Below are positions 15,002 to 23,665 of a stretch of DNA of 38,607 nucleotides, piece after piece; within the stretch, counting starts at the first letter, position 1; each line of letters begins with the position of its first letter. The notes under the pieces are model-generated. The model was not told where the DNA came from, searched no databases, and was given only the letters and a program-made list of their open reading frames with translations. The position numbers and the translations under genes were made by a program. The stretch spans positions 1 through 38,607 of the forward strand of contig JANXVN010000279.1 in NCBI GenBank assembly GCA_025351645.1, written 5' to 3'. This DNA is from Ferruginibacter sp. GTDB taxonomy: Bacteria > Bacteroidota > Bacteroidia > Chitinophagales > Chitinophagaceae.

Positions 15002-16177
15002 ATGCAAAACTTAAAAGGATTGTTGCAATTTATATTTGTAGTAGCCCCTTTATTTTCAATGGCAGGCACACCGGTCCTTTTACCGGCAAAATGTGTGGCT
15101 TTAGGCAATAGCGCAGTAATGAAAAAACATCCTGTCCAACTATTTTATTCTCCTTTGGCCGTAACAGAATTTATGCGGATAAATCTTTTTTTATTACAGC
15201 CCGATAGCTCTACAGTATTGGCTGATGGCGATTGTGCGGAGTACAACGACTTATACCATGATAGTGTTACTTTAGAAGACGCCGCCAAGTTTACCAACAT
15301 CTTAGAAAATATTGGCTTGCTGCGGTATGGCAAAACTTTATCTGTAGAACGCCGCCCGATTATTAAAACAAATGATACACTATTTATACGGTTGTGGAAA
15401 ACTACACAACGCAGTTATCAGATACAACTTGTGGCGGGTATGGTTACAAACGTAGGGTTGCAGGCTTTTTTTGTAGATACCTATCTTAAAAAAAGTACCC
15501 CTTTAAATATTGATGGATATACCAGGATCAGCTTTAATATTACTGCAGACCTGGCGTCGCAAGTAACCAACAGGTTTATGGTAGTTTTTAAGCCCAAGGT
15601 TATTGGTGCTCCAATTTTGGAACCAGTTGTTACTTTTAATTCAGTTTCAGCATACCCGTACGGAGCGCAAATAAAGGTTTGCTGGAATGTAAAAGATGAA
15701 AAGGCAACAGCAAAATATGAAGTAGAAAAATCCTTAAATGGAATAGATTTTATGTTAGCGAGTACTACGCTTGTTACTGCAGCCAACCTAAAGCAAGGCA
15801 ATTATTGCTGGCTAGATGGGCATATTGCCCCAGGCACTAATTACTACCGCATAAAAGGGATTAATGTAGATGGCACAAGTAAGTACACCGCTATAGTTAA
15901 AGTGTTGGTACCAATAACAGCAGTGGCTTTCAGCGTATATCCAAACCCCGTAAAAAACCATAGCATCAACCTTAAATTTATTAACCAGGCTATAGGCATG
16001 TTTGAAGTTAAGCTCACTAATATTAACGGCTTAGCAGTGTATAAAACTAAAATTTTAGTAAGCAGCAACAATATGGTACTGCAGCTGAATATTGCCGGTG
16101 TACATAATGGCATATACGAGTTAGCGGTTACAAATGCGGCTAATGCCACTAAAGTACAAAAGGTAGTTGTACAGTAA
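15002..16177 (+). CDS. Secreted protein with T9SS type A sorting domain
   Basis: 391 residues from the ATG at 15002. I prefer this to the ATG at 14939 because it puts a signal peptide at the very N-terminus (MQNLKGLLQFIFVVAPLFSMA). A middle region of unknown fold (about 30-200) is followed by a fibronectin-III-like segment at about 205-300 (VCWNVKDEKATAKYEVEKS...GTNYYRIKGIN). The C-terminal sorting domain is at about 312-391 (FSVYPNPVKNHSINLKF...NGIYELAVTNAANATKVQKVVVQ). The YPNP motif and final 'KVVVQ' are characteristic of cargo of the type IX secretion system, which cleaves this domain and anchors or releases the protein. The specific function is unknown. Confidence 0.85.
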   Translation: MQNLKGLLQFIFVVAPLFSMAGTPVLLPAKCVALGNSAVMKKHPVQLFYSPLAVTEFMRINLFLLQPDSSTVLADGDCAEYNDLYHDSVTLEDAAKFTNILENIGLLRYGKTLSVERRPIIKTNDTLFIRLWKTTQRSYQIQLVAGMVTNVGLQAFFVDTYLKKSTPLNIDGYTRISFNITADLASQVTNRFMVVFKPKVIGAPILEPVVTFNSVSAYPYGAQIKVCWNVKDEKATAKYEVEKSLNGIDFMLASTTLVTAANLKQGNYCWLDGHIAPGTNYYRIKGINVDGTSKYTAIVKVLVPITAVAFSVYPNPVKNHSINLKFINQAIGMFEVKLTNINGLAVYKTKILVSSNNMVLQLNIAGVHNGIYELAVTNAANATKVQKVVVQ

Positions 16178-16275
16178 TTAAACTGATATATACTTACTGG
16201 ATTATTGATTAAGAAATACCCCGCTTATAAAGGTTGTTGCCATATTATTTGTACTAACAATTACTATGGCCTTAA

Positions 16276-16917
16276 TTATCCTTTTAGTAAATTATTTTTT
16301 AGTTGAGTAAATTCTTCCTGAGTAATGGCGCCTTGGTTTAAAAGAGTAAATAATTTCTCTATTTCATCGGCCACCATTGGTTTTAGATAATTTGATGGCA
16401 GTTGTGGCGAAGCAATGGCCGCGGTTGTTTTTGCAATGGCGAGCGCTAGTTGGTTTGCCTGGCTATCGATTGCTGTTTTTTTATATTCTTCCTGTGAGTG
16501 GGTGATTGTATCTTTCAAAAGTTTAGGATTGTCTATCATTTCATAAGTTGTTTCGCCCATTTCGGCAGCAGTTTGTATATCTACATTGCCATACCCAAAC
16601 ATTCGGCCCCAAATGCTTTGGTCGTATTCTACGTTATTAATTTTATCTAACGGGCTTTCTTTAGAGTAACGCCCAAAAAATCCGCTTTCATCTACCACCC
16701 TCAAATTGGTAATACACCATAAATTACTTTTCCAATTTAAGTATTCATACATAGGGTACAGCGCCGCTACCAGTGTAATAATAAAGCCCGTGGTTTTTAA
16801 GAGCCATATACTAAGCACCGCCAGTAACAGCCAAACAAATATGGGCAGCACCAGTTTTATCCAGTGCTGCCTTGTAATCAGCAGTATTATTTCGTCTTTT
16901 TTTAAGGTAGTCCGCAT
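16276..16917 (-). CDS. PH-domain membrane protein with C-terminal SHOCT motif
   Basis: 213 residues. Two adjacent membrane helices lie at about 20-58, followed by a bacterial PH-like (bPH2) domain at about 62-125 with the family signature 'RVVDESGFFGRYSKESPLDKINNVEYDQS' and 'GNVDIQTA'. A helical linker leads to a SHOCT motif at 185-213 (IEKLFTLLNQGAITQEEFTQLKNNLL), a short oligomerisation helix pair found at C-termini. It is probably a membrane-anchored scaffold; no enzymatic residues are seen. It lies convergent with the T9SS gene and just downstream of the M13 peptidase gene (42 bp gap), so the two may be co-transcribed. Confidence 0.85.
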   Translation of the reverse strand: MRTTLKKDEIILLITRQHWIKLVLPIFVWLLLAVLSIWLLKTTGFIITLVAALYPMYEYLNWKSNLWCITNLRVVDESGFFGRYSKESPLDKINNVEYDQSIWGRMFGYGNVDIQTAAEMGETTYEMIDNPKLLKDTITHSQEEYKKTAIDSQANQLALAIAKTTAAIASPQLPSNYLKPMVADEIEKLFTLLNQGAITQEEFTQLKNNLLKG

Positions 16918-16959
16918 AATAAATTTGTTGATGTAAAATAGCTTGAAAGTGCTAACAGC

Positions 16960-18996
16960 TTACCATATATTTACCCGCAGGCTATCTGCCCTGTACATTT
17001 TATCGCCAGGCTTAATGCCAAAAGCCTCATAAAATTCTGGGATGTTTGCAAGTGGTCCGTTAACCCTTTCTTTTGCCGGTGCATGTACATCCGTCATAAC
17101 CTGGCTGGCTAAACGCTCTTTCTTTTCCTGGTACATCCAACCATAAGAATAGCCTAAAAAATAACGCTGCATCGGGGTAAAACCATTCAGCTTATCGCCT
17201 TTTTTATACGTTGCTGTTTTTTTAAAAGCATCTATGCCTAACAATAATCCGCCAAGGTCAGCAATATTTTCGCCTTGTGTTGCGCTACCATTAATGTGTA
17301 AAGTGTCTACCGGCATCATCTCATTAAATTGTTGGATGATATTTTTTGTACGTTTGCCAAACTGGTCTGCATCTTTTTTGTTCCACCAGTCTTTAAGGTT
17401 TCCTGCTTCATCATATTGGCGCCCCTGGTCATCAAAGCCGTGTGTAATTTCGTGCCCAATGGTACTTGCAGCGGCATAGCCGTATACAAATGCATCATCT
17501 ATATTGGCATCTTTCATGCCTGGTACAGAGAAAATACCTGCAGGTAAAACAATTTCATTATTGCTTGGGTTATAATAGGCGTTGTATGTCTGAGGCGTCA
17601 TGTTCCATTCCGTCCTGTCTACCGGTTTGCCAACTTTATTAATGTCATAATGGCTCCACCATTCGCTAGCACGCTGAACGTTTAAAACATAAGGGCCTTT
17701 ATCGATTTTTAAAGTGCTAAAGTCTTTCCACTTTTCAGGATAACCTACTTTTTTTGTGATGGCTGCCAATTTATGATAGGCTTTTTGTTTAGTGCTATCG
17801 CTCATCCAGGTAAGCTTTTCAATACGTTCTTTGTAGGCAGTGCGGATGTTTTCCACCAGTCCGCTGTATCTTTTCTTGGCTGTTTCATCAAAGTACTCTT
17901 TAACAAAAAGTTGGCCCAATGCTTCGCCGATTGCATTTTCCTCCGCATCCAAAACCCGCTTCCAGCGAGGCCTTTGTTGAGTTGCGCCGGTGAGGCTTTT
18001 TTGGTAATTAAAGTTGTTATTATAAGTAGTGCTATCAAGGTAAGCGGCAGAACTTGCTACCAGCCTAAACCTTAAATAATTTTTCCAATCATCGATTGGT
18101 GTTGCTTTTAGTTCATTATCCAGTGTGGCATAAAATTCTGGCTGGCCAACTATTACCGTATCAAGCTTTGTGGCACCTACATTTTTTATAAATAGAGGCC
18201 AATCAATATTTGGTGAAAGTTTAGATAGCCCTTCAACAGCCATCTTGTTATAGTTTTTATATGGGTCTCTAAGGTCTGCAAGTTTCCTACTTGCTTTTGC
18301 CAATTTTATTTCAAGTATAAATACAGCATTTGCATTTTTTGCAACTGTTGCATCATCACCGCCTAGTTGCTTAAAAGTTTTTAGCAGGTATACTTTGTAG
18401 GCGTCCCTCACGGCAGTTGTTCTTGCATCGGTATTAAAATAGTAGTCTCGGTTTGGCATGCCCAGCCCGCCCTGGTCAAGCTTAAATGCCATGGCTTCAC
18501 TATTTTTATCATCTTGCGCTACATACTTATTAAAAAAGCAGCTGATCCCTTTTGTTTGAAATGCCGCCCCAACTACCAGCAAATCGTTGGTAGTTGTTAT
18601 ACTGCTTATCATGTCCATGCTATTTTGCAGAGGCGATAGCCCCGCTTTATTGATAGAAACGGTGTCCATAGCGCTTTGCCAAAAATCTCCAATTTTTTGT
18701 GTTATGGTTCCATCAGCGCCTTTTGCGGCAATGGCATCTTCGTTTATCTTTTTTAGGCGGGTATAATTTTCTTCCATTACAAGGTTTCCAATGCCCCAGC
18801 CACTTTCCGCCTCAGGTATGGGTGTATGTTTTATCCAGCCTCCATTGGCATACATAAAAAAATCATCGCCTGGTTTTATGCTACTATCAATATCGCTGGT
18901 TAAAATATCAGGTGGTACATTTTTAGCGGATTGTGTTTTGCAAGCATACATGCAAATGCAAGCGGTTATAATAAAAATTGCTTTTTTCATCACCAT
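16960..18996 (-). CDS. M13 family zinc metallopeptidase, lipoprotein (PepO/neprilysin-like)
   Basis: 678 residues. The lipoprotein signal is MKKAIFIITACICMYAC, with the lipidated Cys at about 19; Met3 (18990) is an equally good start. An M13 N-terminal domain (about 35-410) begins DIDSSIKPGDDFFMYANGGW, a typical opening. The peptidase domain (about 465-678) carries the zinc motif GHEITH (His515, Glu516, His519), the third ligand Glu576 in GENIADLGG, and the substrate-binding line NAYYNPSNNEIVLPAGI. All catalytic elements are present. These enzymes cleave oligopeptides; the lipid anchor puts this one in the cell envelope. The SHOCT protein follows 42 bp downstream. Confidence 0.95.
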   Translation of the reverse strand: MVMKKAIFIITACICMYACKTQSAKNVPPDILTSDIDSSIKPGDDFFMYANGGWIKHTPIPEAESGWGIGNLVMEENYTRLKKINEDAIAAKGADGTITQKIGDFWQSAMDTVSINKAGLSPLQNSMDMISSITTTNDLLVVGAAFQTKGISCFFNKYVAQDDKNSEAMAFKLDQGGLGMPNRDYYFNTDARTTAVRDAYKVYLLKTFKQLGGDDATVAKNANAVFILEIKLAKASRKLADLRDPYKNYNKMAVEGLSKLSPNIDWPLFIKNVGATKLDTVIVGQPEFYATLDNELKATPIDDWKNYLRFRLVASSAAYLDSTTYNNNFNYQKSLTGATQQRPRWKRVLDAEENAIGEALGQLFVKEYFDETAKKRYSGLVENIRTAYKERIEKLTWMSDSTKQKAYHKLAAITKKVGYPEKWKDFSTLKIDKGPYVLNVQRASEWWSHYDINKVGKPVDRTEWNMTPQTYNAYYNPSNNEIVLPAGIFSVPGMKDANIDDAFVYGYAAASTIGHEITHGFDDQGRQYDEAGNLKDWWNKKDADQFGKRTKNIIQQFNEMMPVDTLHINGSATQGENIADLGGLLLGIDAFKKTATYKKGDKLNGFTPMQRYFLGYSYGWMYQEKKERLASQVMTDVHAPAKERVNGPLANIPEFYEAFGIKPGDKMYRADSLRVNIW

Positions 18997-19087
18997 AAAA
19001 TTTAGGTTTAAAAGTAAAGAATGATTTGGTTAACAGGCTATTAATTTTATGGATGGATATTGAGTACCCTATTACTTTGATATTGTG

Positions 19088-19095
19088 TAGTTTTG
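19088..19095 (+). promoter_or_regulatory. Bacteroidota -7 box (TAGTTTTG) of trmH
   Basis: Exact TAnnTTTG match 26 bp before the ATG at 19122. It falls inside the frame that would be coding if the upstream ATG at 19026 were used, which supports the downstream start. Confidence 0.5.
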
Positions 19096-19121
19096 AGACT
19101 TATTTTCATTCAATAAATACC

Positions 19122-19709
19122 ATGACCCCAGAACGTTTTGAAAGGTTGAACAATGTTTTAATAAAGCGGCAGCCTGATTTAACTGTAGTTTTAGAAAATG
19201 TATTTGACCCACACAATATTTCCGCAGTGATGCGCACCTGTGATGCAGTTGGCATACAAGACATTTATATCCTGAACAATAAAATTCCCCCTCACCGTAA
19301 ATGGAGCAGCAAAAGTTCATCCAGCGCAGCCAAATGGCTTACCATACATCAGTTTACAGATGCGCAGGAATGTTTTAGTGAATTGCGCAAGCATTATAAA
19401 AAAATATTTACCACTCATTTAAGTACCGATGCAGTAAGCTTGCATGAGCTTGATTTAACGGAGCCAGTAGCATTAATTTTTGGCAATGAGCATAGCGGGG
19501 TAAGCGAAGAAATAATTGCCATGGCAGATGGTAATTTTATCATTCCCCAGGTTGGCATTATTAAGTCGTTGAACATATCAGTTGCCTGTGCTGTTTCATT
19601 GTACGAAGCTTATAGGCAAAAAAATAATGCAGGCCACTACAGTGCGCCCAAGCTTGAAGGGGAAAAGTTGGTTGCATTAAGGGACAACTGGGGTTTTATA
19701 AAAGAGTAA
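19122..19709 (+). CDS. trmH: tRNA (guanosine(18)-2'-O)-methyltransferase TrmH
   Basis: 195 residues from the ATG at 19122, starting MTPERFERLNNVLIKRQPDLTVVLENV, which is how TrmH proteins begin. The upstream ATG at 19026 would add 32 unrelated residues. SPOUT-fold motifs are visible: motif 1 'NVFDPHNISAVMRTCDAVGI' with the conserved Arg, motif 2 'VALIFGNEHSGVSEE', and motif 3 'IIPQVGIIKSLNISVACAVSLYEA' with the SLNISVA knot. The short C-terminal extension is typical of TrmH. It uses S-adenosylmethionine to 2'-O-methylate G18 in the tRNA D-loop. The CDF transporter gene follows after 81 bp and may share the transcript. Confidence 0.93.
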   Translation: MTPERFERLNNVLIKRQPDLTVVLENVFDPHNISAVMRTCDAVGIQDIYILNNKIPPHRKWSSKSSSSAAKWLTIHQFTDAQECFSELRKHYKKIFTTHLSTDAVSLHELDLTEPVALIFGNEHSGVSEEIIAMADGNFIIPQVGIIKSLNISVACAVSLYEAYRQKNNAGHYSAPKLEGEKLVALRDNWGFIKE

Positions 19710-19790
19710 CACAAATTTAAATACACGTACCAGAAAATATTATTTGGTAAAGAAAAGTAATCAGCATAAAACAATTAAAACGATAATAAA

Positions 19791-20714
19791 ATGGCACACG
19801 ATCATGACCATAGCCATGCAGGGCATCATCACCATGTACCCGAAATTAAAAGCCTTAATAAAGCTTTTATAATAGGTATTGTATTAAACCTTGCTTATGT
19901 TTTAATACAAGTAATTATAGGCCTTAACATCAATTCGCTATCGCTGCTTTCTGATGCAGGCCATAATTTTTTAGATGTGGCCGGGCTTGCTTTGGCTATG
20001 CTGGCATTTAAATTAACTAAAAGTAAATCTACCGAGACCTATACTTATGGCTACCGCAAAGCATCTATATTGGTTTCTTTATTTAATGCTGTAGTGTTGC
20101 TGATTTCTATTGGGGCCATTGCTTACGAAGCGGTAATACGTTTTAAATACCCACAGCCGGTACCAGGCAGAACGGTGGCCATTATTGCTGCTATAGGTAT
20201 TGTAATAAATGGAGTTTCTGCCTTTATGTTTTTTAAAGATAAAGACAGTGACATTAATGTTAAAAGTGCTTTCTTACATTTGATGTCTGATGCATTGGTA
20301 TCGCTTGGGCTAGTAGTTGGCGGCATTATAATTTACTTTACCAAACTATACTGGATAGATCCCCTGTTAAGTATTATTATTTGCCTTGTAATTATAACAA
20401 GTACATGGAAATTATTAAAAGATAGCCTAAAGCTTTCGTTAGATGGTGTGCCTGATAATGTTGACATCAATAAAATTAAAGAAGCCGCTATGAACACAAA
20501 GGGCGTCCTTGATTTACATCATTTACATATATGGGCAATTAGTACCACAAGAAATGCCTTAACCGCACATATTGTTTTAAACGGGCAAATTACTTTACAA
20601 GAAACTCGTAAAATAAAAGATAAATTAAAGCACGATTTTGAACACCTCAACATCCATCACGCCACCCTGGAAACTGAAACGGTAGAAGAAGAATGCAAGG
20701 AAGAAAATTGTTAG
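19791..20714 (+). CDS. Cation diffusion facilitator (zinc/cadmium exporter, CzcD-like)
   Basis: 307 residues with a His-rich N-terminus (DHDHSHAGHHHH), six membrane segments between about 24 and 212, and a cytosolic C-terminal domain (about 213-300). The transport site follows the CDF pattern: SDAGHNFLD in helix 2 (His/Asp) and HLMSDALVS in helix 5 (HxxxD), the zinc-type arrangement. The second His-rich feature is DLHHLHIWAIS in the C-terminal domain, typical for metal sensing. The tail is acidic with Cys (EEECKEENC). It moves zinc out of the cytoplasm in exchange for protons. Confidence 0.93.
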   Translation: MAHDHDHSHAGHHHHVPEIKSLNKAFIIGIVLNLAYVLIQVIIGLNINSLSLLSDAGHNFLDVAGLALAMLAFKLTKSKSTETYTYGYRKASILVSLFNAVVLLISIGAIAYEAVIRFKYPQPVPGRTVAIIAAIGIVINGVSAFMFFKDKDSDINVKSAFLHLMSDALVSLGLVVGGIIIYFTKLYWIDPLLSIIICLVIITSTWKLLKDSLKLSLDGVPDNVDINKIKEAAMNTKGVLDLHHLHIWAISTTRNALTAHIVLNGQITLQETRKIKDKLKHDFEHLNIHHATLETETVEEECKEENC

Positions 20715-20916
20715 TTAAGGACTTAAATAACTATTAAAATTCACCTTTTTATATAATTGCCACTTTTACGATAGGGTGCACTGTTCAATTTTGCTACATT
20801 ATTTTACTATTGGAAATAATTTCCACAACAATTTTTGATTTTTTGAATATACCTTAGTTTATGGCAGGTATTTAGCGCTATGATAAATATTAATCTTACA
20901 CGCTAAATAAAAAACA

Positions 20917-21276
20917 ATGAAAAAAAATCTCCTTTTATTATTTATCGCAGGGTTTTGCACCACGGTTGCCACCGCACAAGATTCCACTTTGGCAACCATA
21001 AAATCTTCAGCTAGTGCTGTTACACAAGCGCCTGTAGAATATGTGGTTATGCAAAATGGTAAATTAATGGTAGTTAAAAATGGTACAATTAAATTGTTAG
21101 ATAACGATATGGTACTGCCAGGTGGGGCAACTATAATAGCCGATGGTACGATAAAAAGCAAGGATGGTAGTACCATACAATTGCAGGAGGGGGATAGGGT
21201 TGGTATGGATGGAAAGGTATGGGCCAACAAAGAAAGAAATGTTCCAAAAGGAGACGCTACGTTGCTAAACCAATAA
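20917..21276 (+). CDS. Secreted DUF6799 domain protein
   Basis: 119 residues. The signal peptide MKKNLLLLFIAGFCTTVATA cleaves before QDST. A DUF6799-type domain covers about 45-105, with repeated short strands 'YVVMQNGKLMVVKNG', 'IKLLDNDMVLPGGATIIADG' and 'IKSKDGSTIQLQEGDRVGMDG'. The domain is common in secreted Bacteroidota proteins and has no known activity. A bidirectional terminator separates it from the converging barrel gene. Confidence 0.75.
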   Translation: MKKNLLLLFIAGFCTTVATAQDSTLATIKSSASAVTQAPVEYVVMQNGKLMVVKNGTIKLLDNDMVLPGGATIIADGTIKSKDGSTIQLQEGDRVGMDGKVWANKERNVPKGDATLLNQ

Positions 21277-21347
21277 TAATTTTCAATTGCACTTATTACC
21301 TAATAGTGTAAATAGTTAAAGTAAAAGGGCTGTATATCGATAGAAGT

Positions 21348-21394
21348 ACAAGTAAAGGCTACCTTAGGTAAGGCAGCCTTTACTTGTAAATTTT
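21348..21394. terminator. Bidirectional terminator between convergent genes
   Basis: ACAAGTAAAGGCT (21348-21360) and its exact complement (21375-21387) form a perfect 13-bp stem around a 14-base loop. On the plus strand it is followed by AAATTTTT. It lies between the DUF6799 gene and the outer membrane barrel gene, which end toward each other. Confidence 0.75.
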
Positions 21395-21411
21395 TATAGT
21401 TAAAATCGAGA

Positions 21412-22005
21412 TTATTTCCTGTGGCCATTAAATAGGGTATAAAAAAGGCTGAATTGCAAAACACCATTTTTAAAGTTTGGGTCAATGCCAGCAGATGCAT
21501 CAAAATCACCTACTTTAGATAAACCTGCAGTGTACCTTGCTCCAATACCTAAACCCATTTTGCTGTGGAATCCAAGACCGGCTGCTAGTGAAAGGTCTGT
21601 CTTCTTAGCATGTTCTTCAACAGTACCTGATCCGCTTGATAAATCTTTTGCCCTAAATCCAATTTGTGGGCCTGCTTCAATGTAGAAACCATTGTCGAAC
21701 CTATATTTTGCTAATATCGGCACATTGATGTAAGACACTTCTAGGTTGCTTTTATTTGTTGCGCTCTCAAGTTTTGCGCCCTGAGAAGAAAATAGCACTT
21801 CTGGCTGTATAGCAAAATTATTGCCCAAGAAAAAGCTTACAAACGCACCGGCGTGAAAGCCTACCAATGATTTTGCTTTAGCATCCTGGAAGTTGCCGCC
21901 TGTAAAATTACTCACGTTAACTCCGCCTTTTAAACCGAGCTCAAAATTTTGTGCAAACGCAGTAGTACTTGCACAAAACAAAACAATTGCCATAATTTTT
22001 TTCAT
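21412..22005 (-). CDS. Outer membrane beta-barrel protein (PorT/OmpW-like)
   Basis: 197 residues. The signal peptide MKKIMAIVLFCASTTAFA cleaves before QNFELG. The remainder has alternating amphipathic strands beginning 'FELGLKGGVNVSNFTG', a hallmark of the outer membrane beta-barrel family PF13568. Later strands are 'FAIQPEVLFSSQGAK', 'YINVPILAKYRFDNGFYIEAGPQIGF' and 'MGLGIGARYTAGLS', and the last strand ends in 'LQFSLFYTLF' with a terminal aromatic. An eight-strand barrel is likely. Function is unassigned. A -7 promoter box lies 33 bp upstream. Confidence 0.9.
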   Translation of the reverse strand: MKKIMAIVLFCASTTAFAQNFELGLKGGVNVSNFTGGNFQDAKAKSLVGFHAGAFVSFFLGNNFAIQPEVLFSSQGAKLESATNKSNLEVSYINVPILAKYRFDNGFYIEAGPQIGFRAKDLSSGSGTVEEHAKKTDLSLAAGLGFHSKMGLGIGARYTAGLSKVGDFDASAGIDPNFKNGVLQFSLFYTLFNGHRK

Positions 22006-22037
22006 AATCTTATCTTTTAATTTTAATTAGAATATTG

Positions 22038-22045
22038 CAAAACTA
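22038..22045 (-). promoter_or_regulatory. Bacteroidota -7 box (TAGTTTTG) of the barrel gene
   Basis: Exact TAnnTTTG on the minus strand, 33 bp before the ATG at 22005. No clear -33 box is seen. Confidence 0.45.
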
Positions 22046-22223
22046 CTGCCATATTTTTACAGTTATTTTATTGGATTGTTAAGGCTATCCTATTAATAAG
22101 TTAAAATTAAAACAGGTAGTAGAAAGATGGTACCGATTGATTGTAGTAATAGCTTTTTTTTAGCTTTTTTTCATTTTATTAGGAAGTATTAAATTAGCTG
22201 GTACCACAATTAATTAAAGTTGG

Positions 22224-22312
22224 TAGCAAATTGAGGAGGTGAGGAACAAAGCTATTTTTGTACAAGGGAGTGACACAACGATGACGCCCATAGCTGCTGT
22301 ATTAGCCCGTTC
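22224..22312 (+). repeat. 89-bp interspersed repeat, copy 1
   Basis: Matches the reverse complement of 26468-26556 at 79 of 89 positions by my count. The invariant core runs from AACAAAGCTATTTTTGTACA through GGGAGTGACACAACGATGA. It lies in the 388-bp gap between the barrel and MFS genes. One frame through the core (NKAIFVQGSDTTM) is open in both copies. The sequence is unrelated to the MITE-like family. Confidence 0.75.
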
Positions 22313-22393
22313 AAAAAAAGCAGCTTCTTAAATAAAAAAGAAAATTATTTTGGAACGTGTTGCAAATTTAAGCTGCTTTAATAAGCTAGCAAC

Positions 22394-23542
22394 TTACCCC
22401 ATTTTTACTTTAGTTGCAAGCACAGTTGTACTAAGCCCAATAAATGCAATTACCGTAAATGACCAGCGTAGCCCCGCTGCCTGTGCGATAAAGCCAATCA
22501 ATGGTGGCCCAAGCAAAAAGCCTAAAAAGCCAATGGTTGAAAGTGCCGACAGTGCTATGCCTGGCGACATGGTGGTAGATTTACCGGCAAGCCCGTAAGT
22601 AATGGGCACTACAGATGATACACCAAAGCCGACTAATAAAAACCCAATAGTTGCAGGCACGATAAACGGAAAAATAACTGCTGTCAGTAAACCGATAGAG
22701 ATGATAATGCCGCTTAACTGCAGCATTGTTTTTACGCCGAATTTGGTTACCAGCCAGTCAGCCACAAAGCGGCCGCCAGCCATGGAACTCATAAAAGCTA
22801 TATACCCAACGGTGCGTAACGAAGCAGGTACCTGCAACACTTTTTGGAAGTACACGCCACTCCAATCGAACATGGTACCTTCGCAAACCAGCGAACCAAA
22901 AGCTATTAGCCCAAGCTTAAGGATAGCGCTATCCGGCTTTGCAAAAAGTGGTTGCTGGTTGTTGCCGGTATCTTGCGGCAAGGCATGTTTATAAGATGAA
23001 ACTATAAGGAATATAGCGGCTATAAAAATGATGCAGAAATGCAAAAATGGCGTAAGCTTAAAGGCAATCATCACTGTACTGAATGCTGCGCCGGTAAACC
23101 CAGCCAAACTCCATAACCCATGGAAAGAAGCCATAATGGACCGGCCGTACATTGCCTCAACACCAACACCTTGTGTGTTGATTGAAATATTGAAAAGATT
23201 GCCGCAAAAACCAAACATAAATAAAGCGATAATTAATTGTAAGGGCGAGGCTGCCAGCCCTAGGAACAACAATACGCCGGGGTACAACATAGCCGCAACA
23301 ATCATAATAACTTTACTGCCATATTTTGATACTAAAAAGCCAGCCAGTGGCAAGCCAGTAAGTAAGCCTGCAGGCAATGCCAGCAATACACTGCCCAAGC
23401 CAGCATCACTTAAATGCAACGCATTTTTAATATCGGGTATGCGGCTTGCCCAGGAAGCAAATACAAAGCCTGCAATAAAAAAGAATACGCTTACTGCAAT
23501 GCGGTACACCCTATTTAAGGGAAGCGATAATGTTAGCGACAT
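22394..23542 (-). CDS. MFS transporter (YbjJ/FucP-like)
   Basis: 382 residues with about twelve membrane segments. The first half begins 'YRIAVSVFFFIAGFVFASWASRIPDIKNAL', characteristic of the YbjJ-like MFS branch, with the loop 2-3 motif 'LVSKYGSKVIM'. The second half contains 'GRFVADWLVTKFGVKTML', the repeat of that motif. Helix pairs include 'LLVGFGVSSVVPITYGLAG' and 'IGFLGFLLGPPLIGFIAQAAGL'. It is a proton-coupled solute carrier; the substrate is unknown. The ispH gene lies upstream on the same strand, 123 bp away, separated by a large hairpin. Confidence 0.9.
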   Translation of the reverse strand: MSLTLSLPLNRVYRIAVSVFFFIAGFVFASWASRIPDIKNALHLSDAGLGSVLLALPAGLLTGLPLAGFLVSKYGSKVIMIVAAMLYPGVLLFLGLAASPLQLIIALFMFGFCGNLFNISINTQGVGVEAMYGRSIMASFHGLWSLAGFTGAAFSTVMIAFKLTPFLHFCIIFIAAIFLIVSSYKHALPQDTGNNQQPLFAKPDSAILKLGLIAFGSLVCEGTMFDWSGVYFQKVLQVPASLRTVGYIAFMSSMAGGRFVADWLVTKFGVKTMLQLSGIIISIGLLTAVIFPFIVPATIGFLLVGFGVSSVVPITYGLAGKSTTMSPGIALSALSTIGFLGFLLGPPLIGFIAQAAGLRWSFTVIAFIGLSTTVLATKVKMG

Positions 23543-23600
23543 AAAAAATAATTGAAATCATCCTTTACATAGAGGAAAGGTGAATATAAGCATTACTTTA

Positions 23601-23655
23601 TTTTGCCGCAGATTCGCAGATTATTTATTGTTCCATCTGCGAATCTGCGGCAAAA
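23601..23655. terminator. Perfect 21-bp inverted repeat between ispH and the MFS gene
   Basis: The left arm at 23601-23621 (TTTTGCCGCAGATTCGCAGAT) minus its loop mates exactly with 23635-23655; the loop is 13 bases. It starts 11 bp past the ispH stop. The stem is long and has no following T tract in the ispH direction, so it could be an mRNA-stabilising hairpin or a repeated palindromic element rather than a plain terminator. Confidence 0.55.
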
Positions 23656-23665
23656 TCTTCATCCT

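Noticed and set aside
19026-19121. Upstream ATG for trmH
   Set aside because: Adds 32 residues unlike any TrmH and overlaps the promoter box at 19088.
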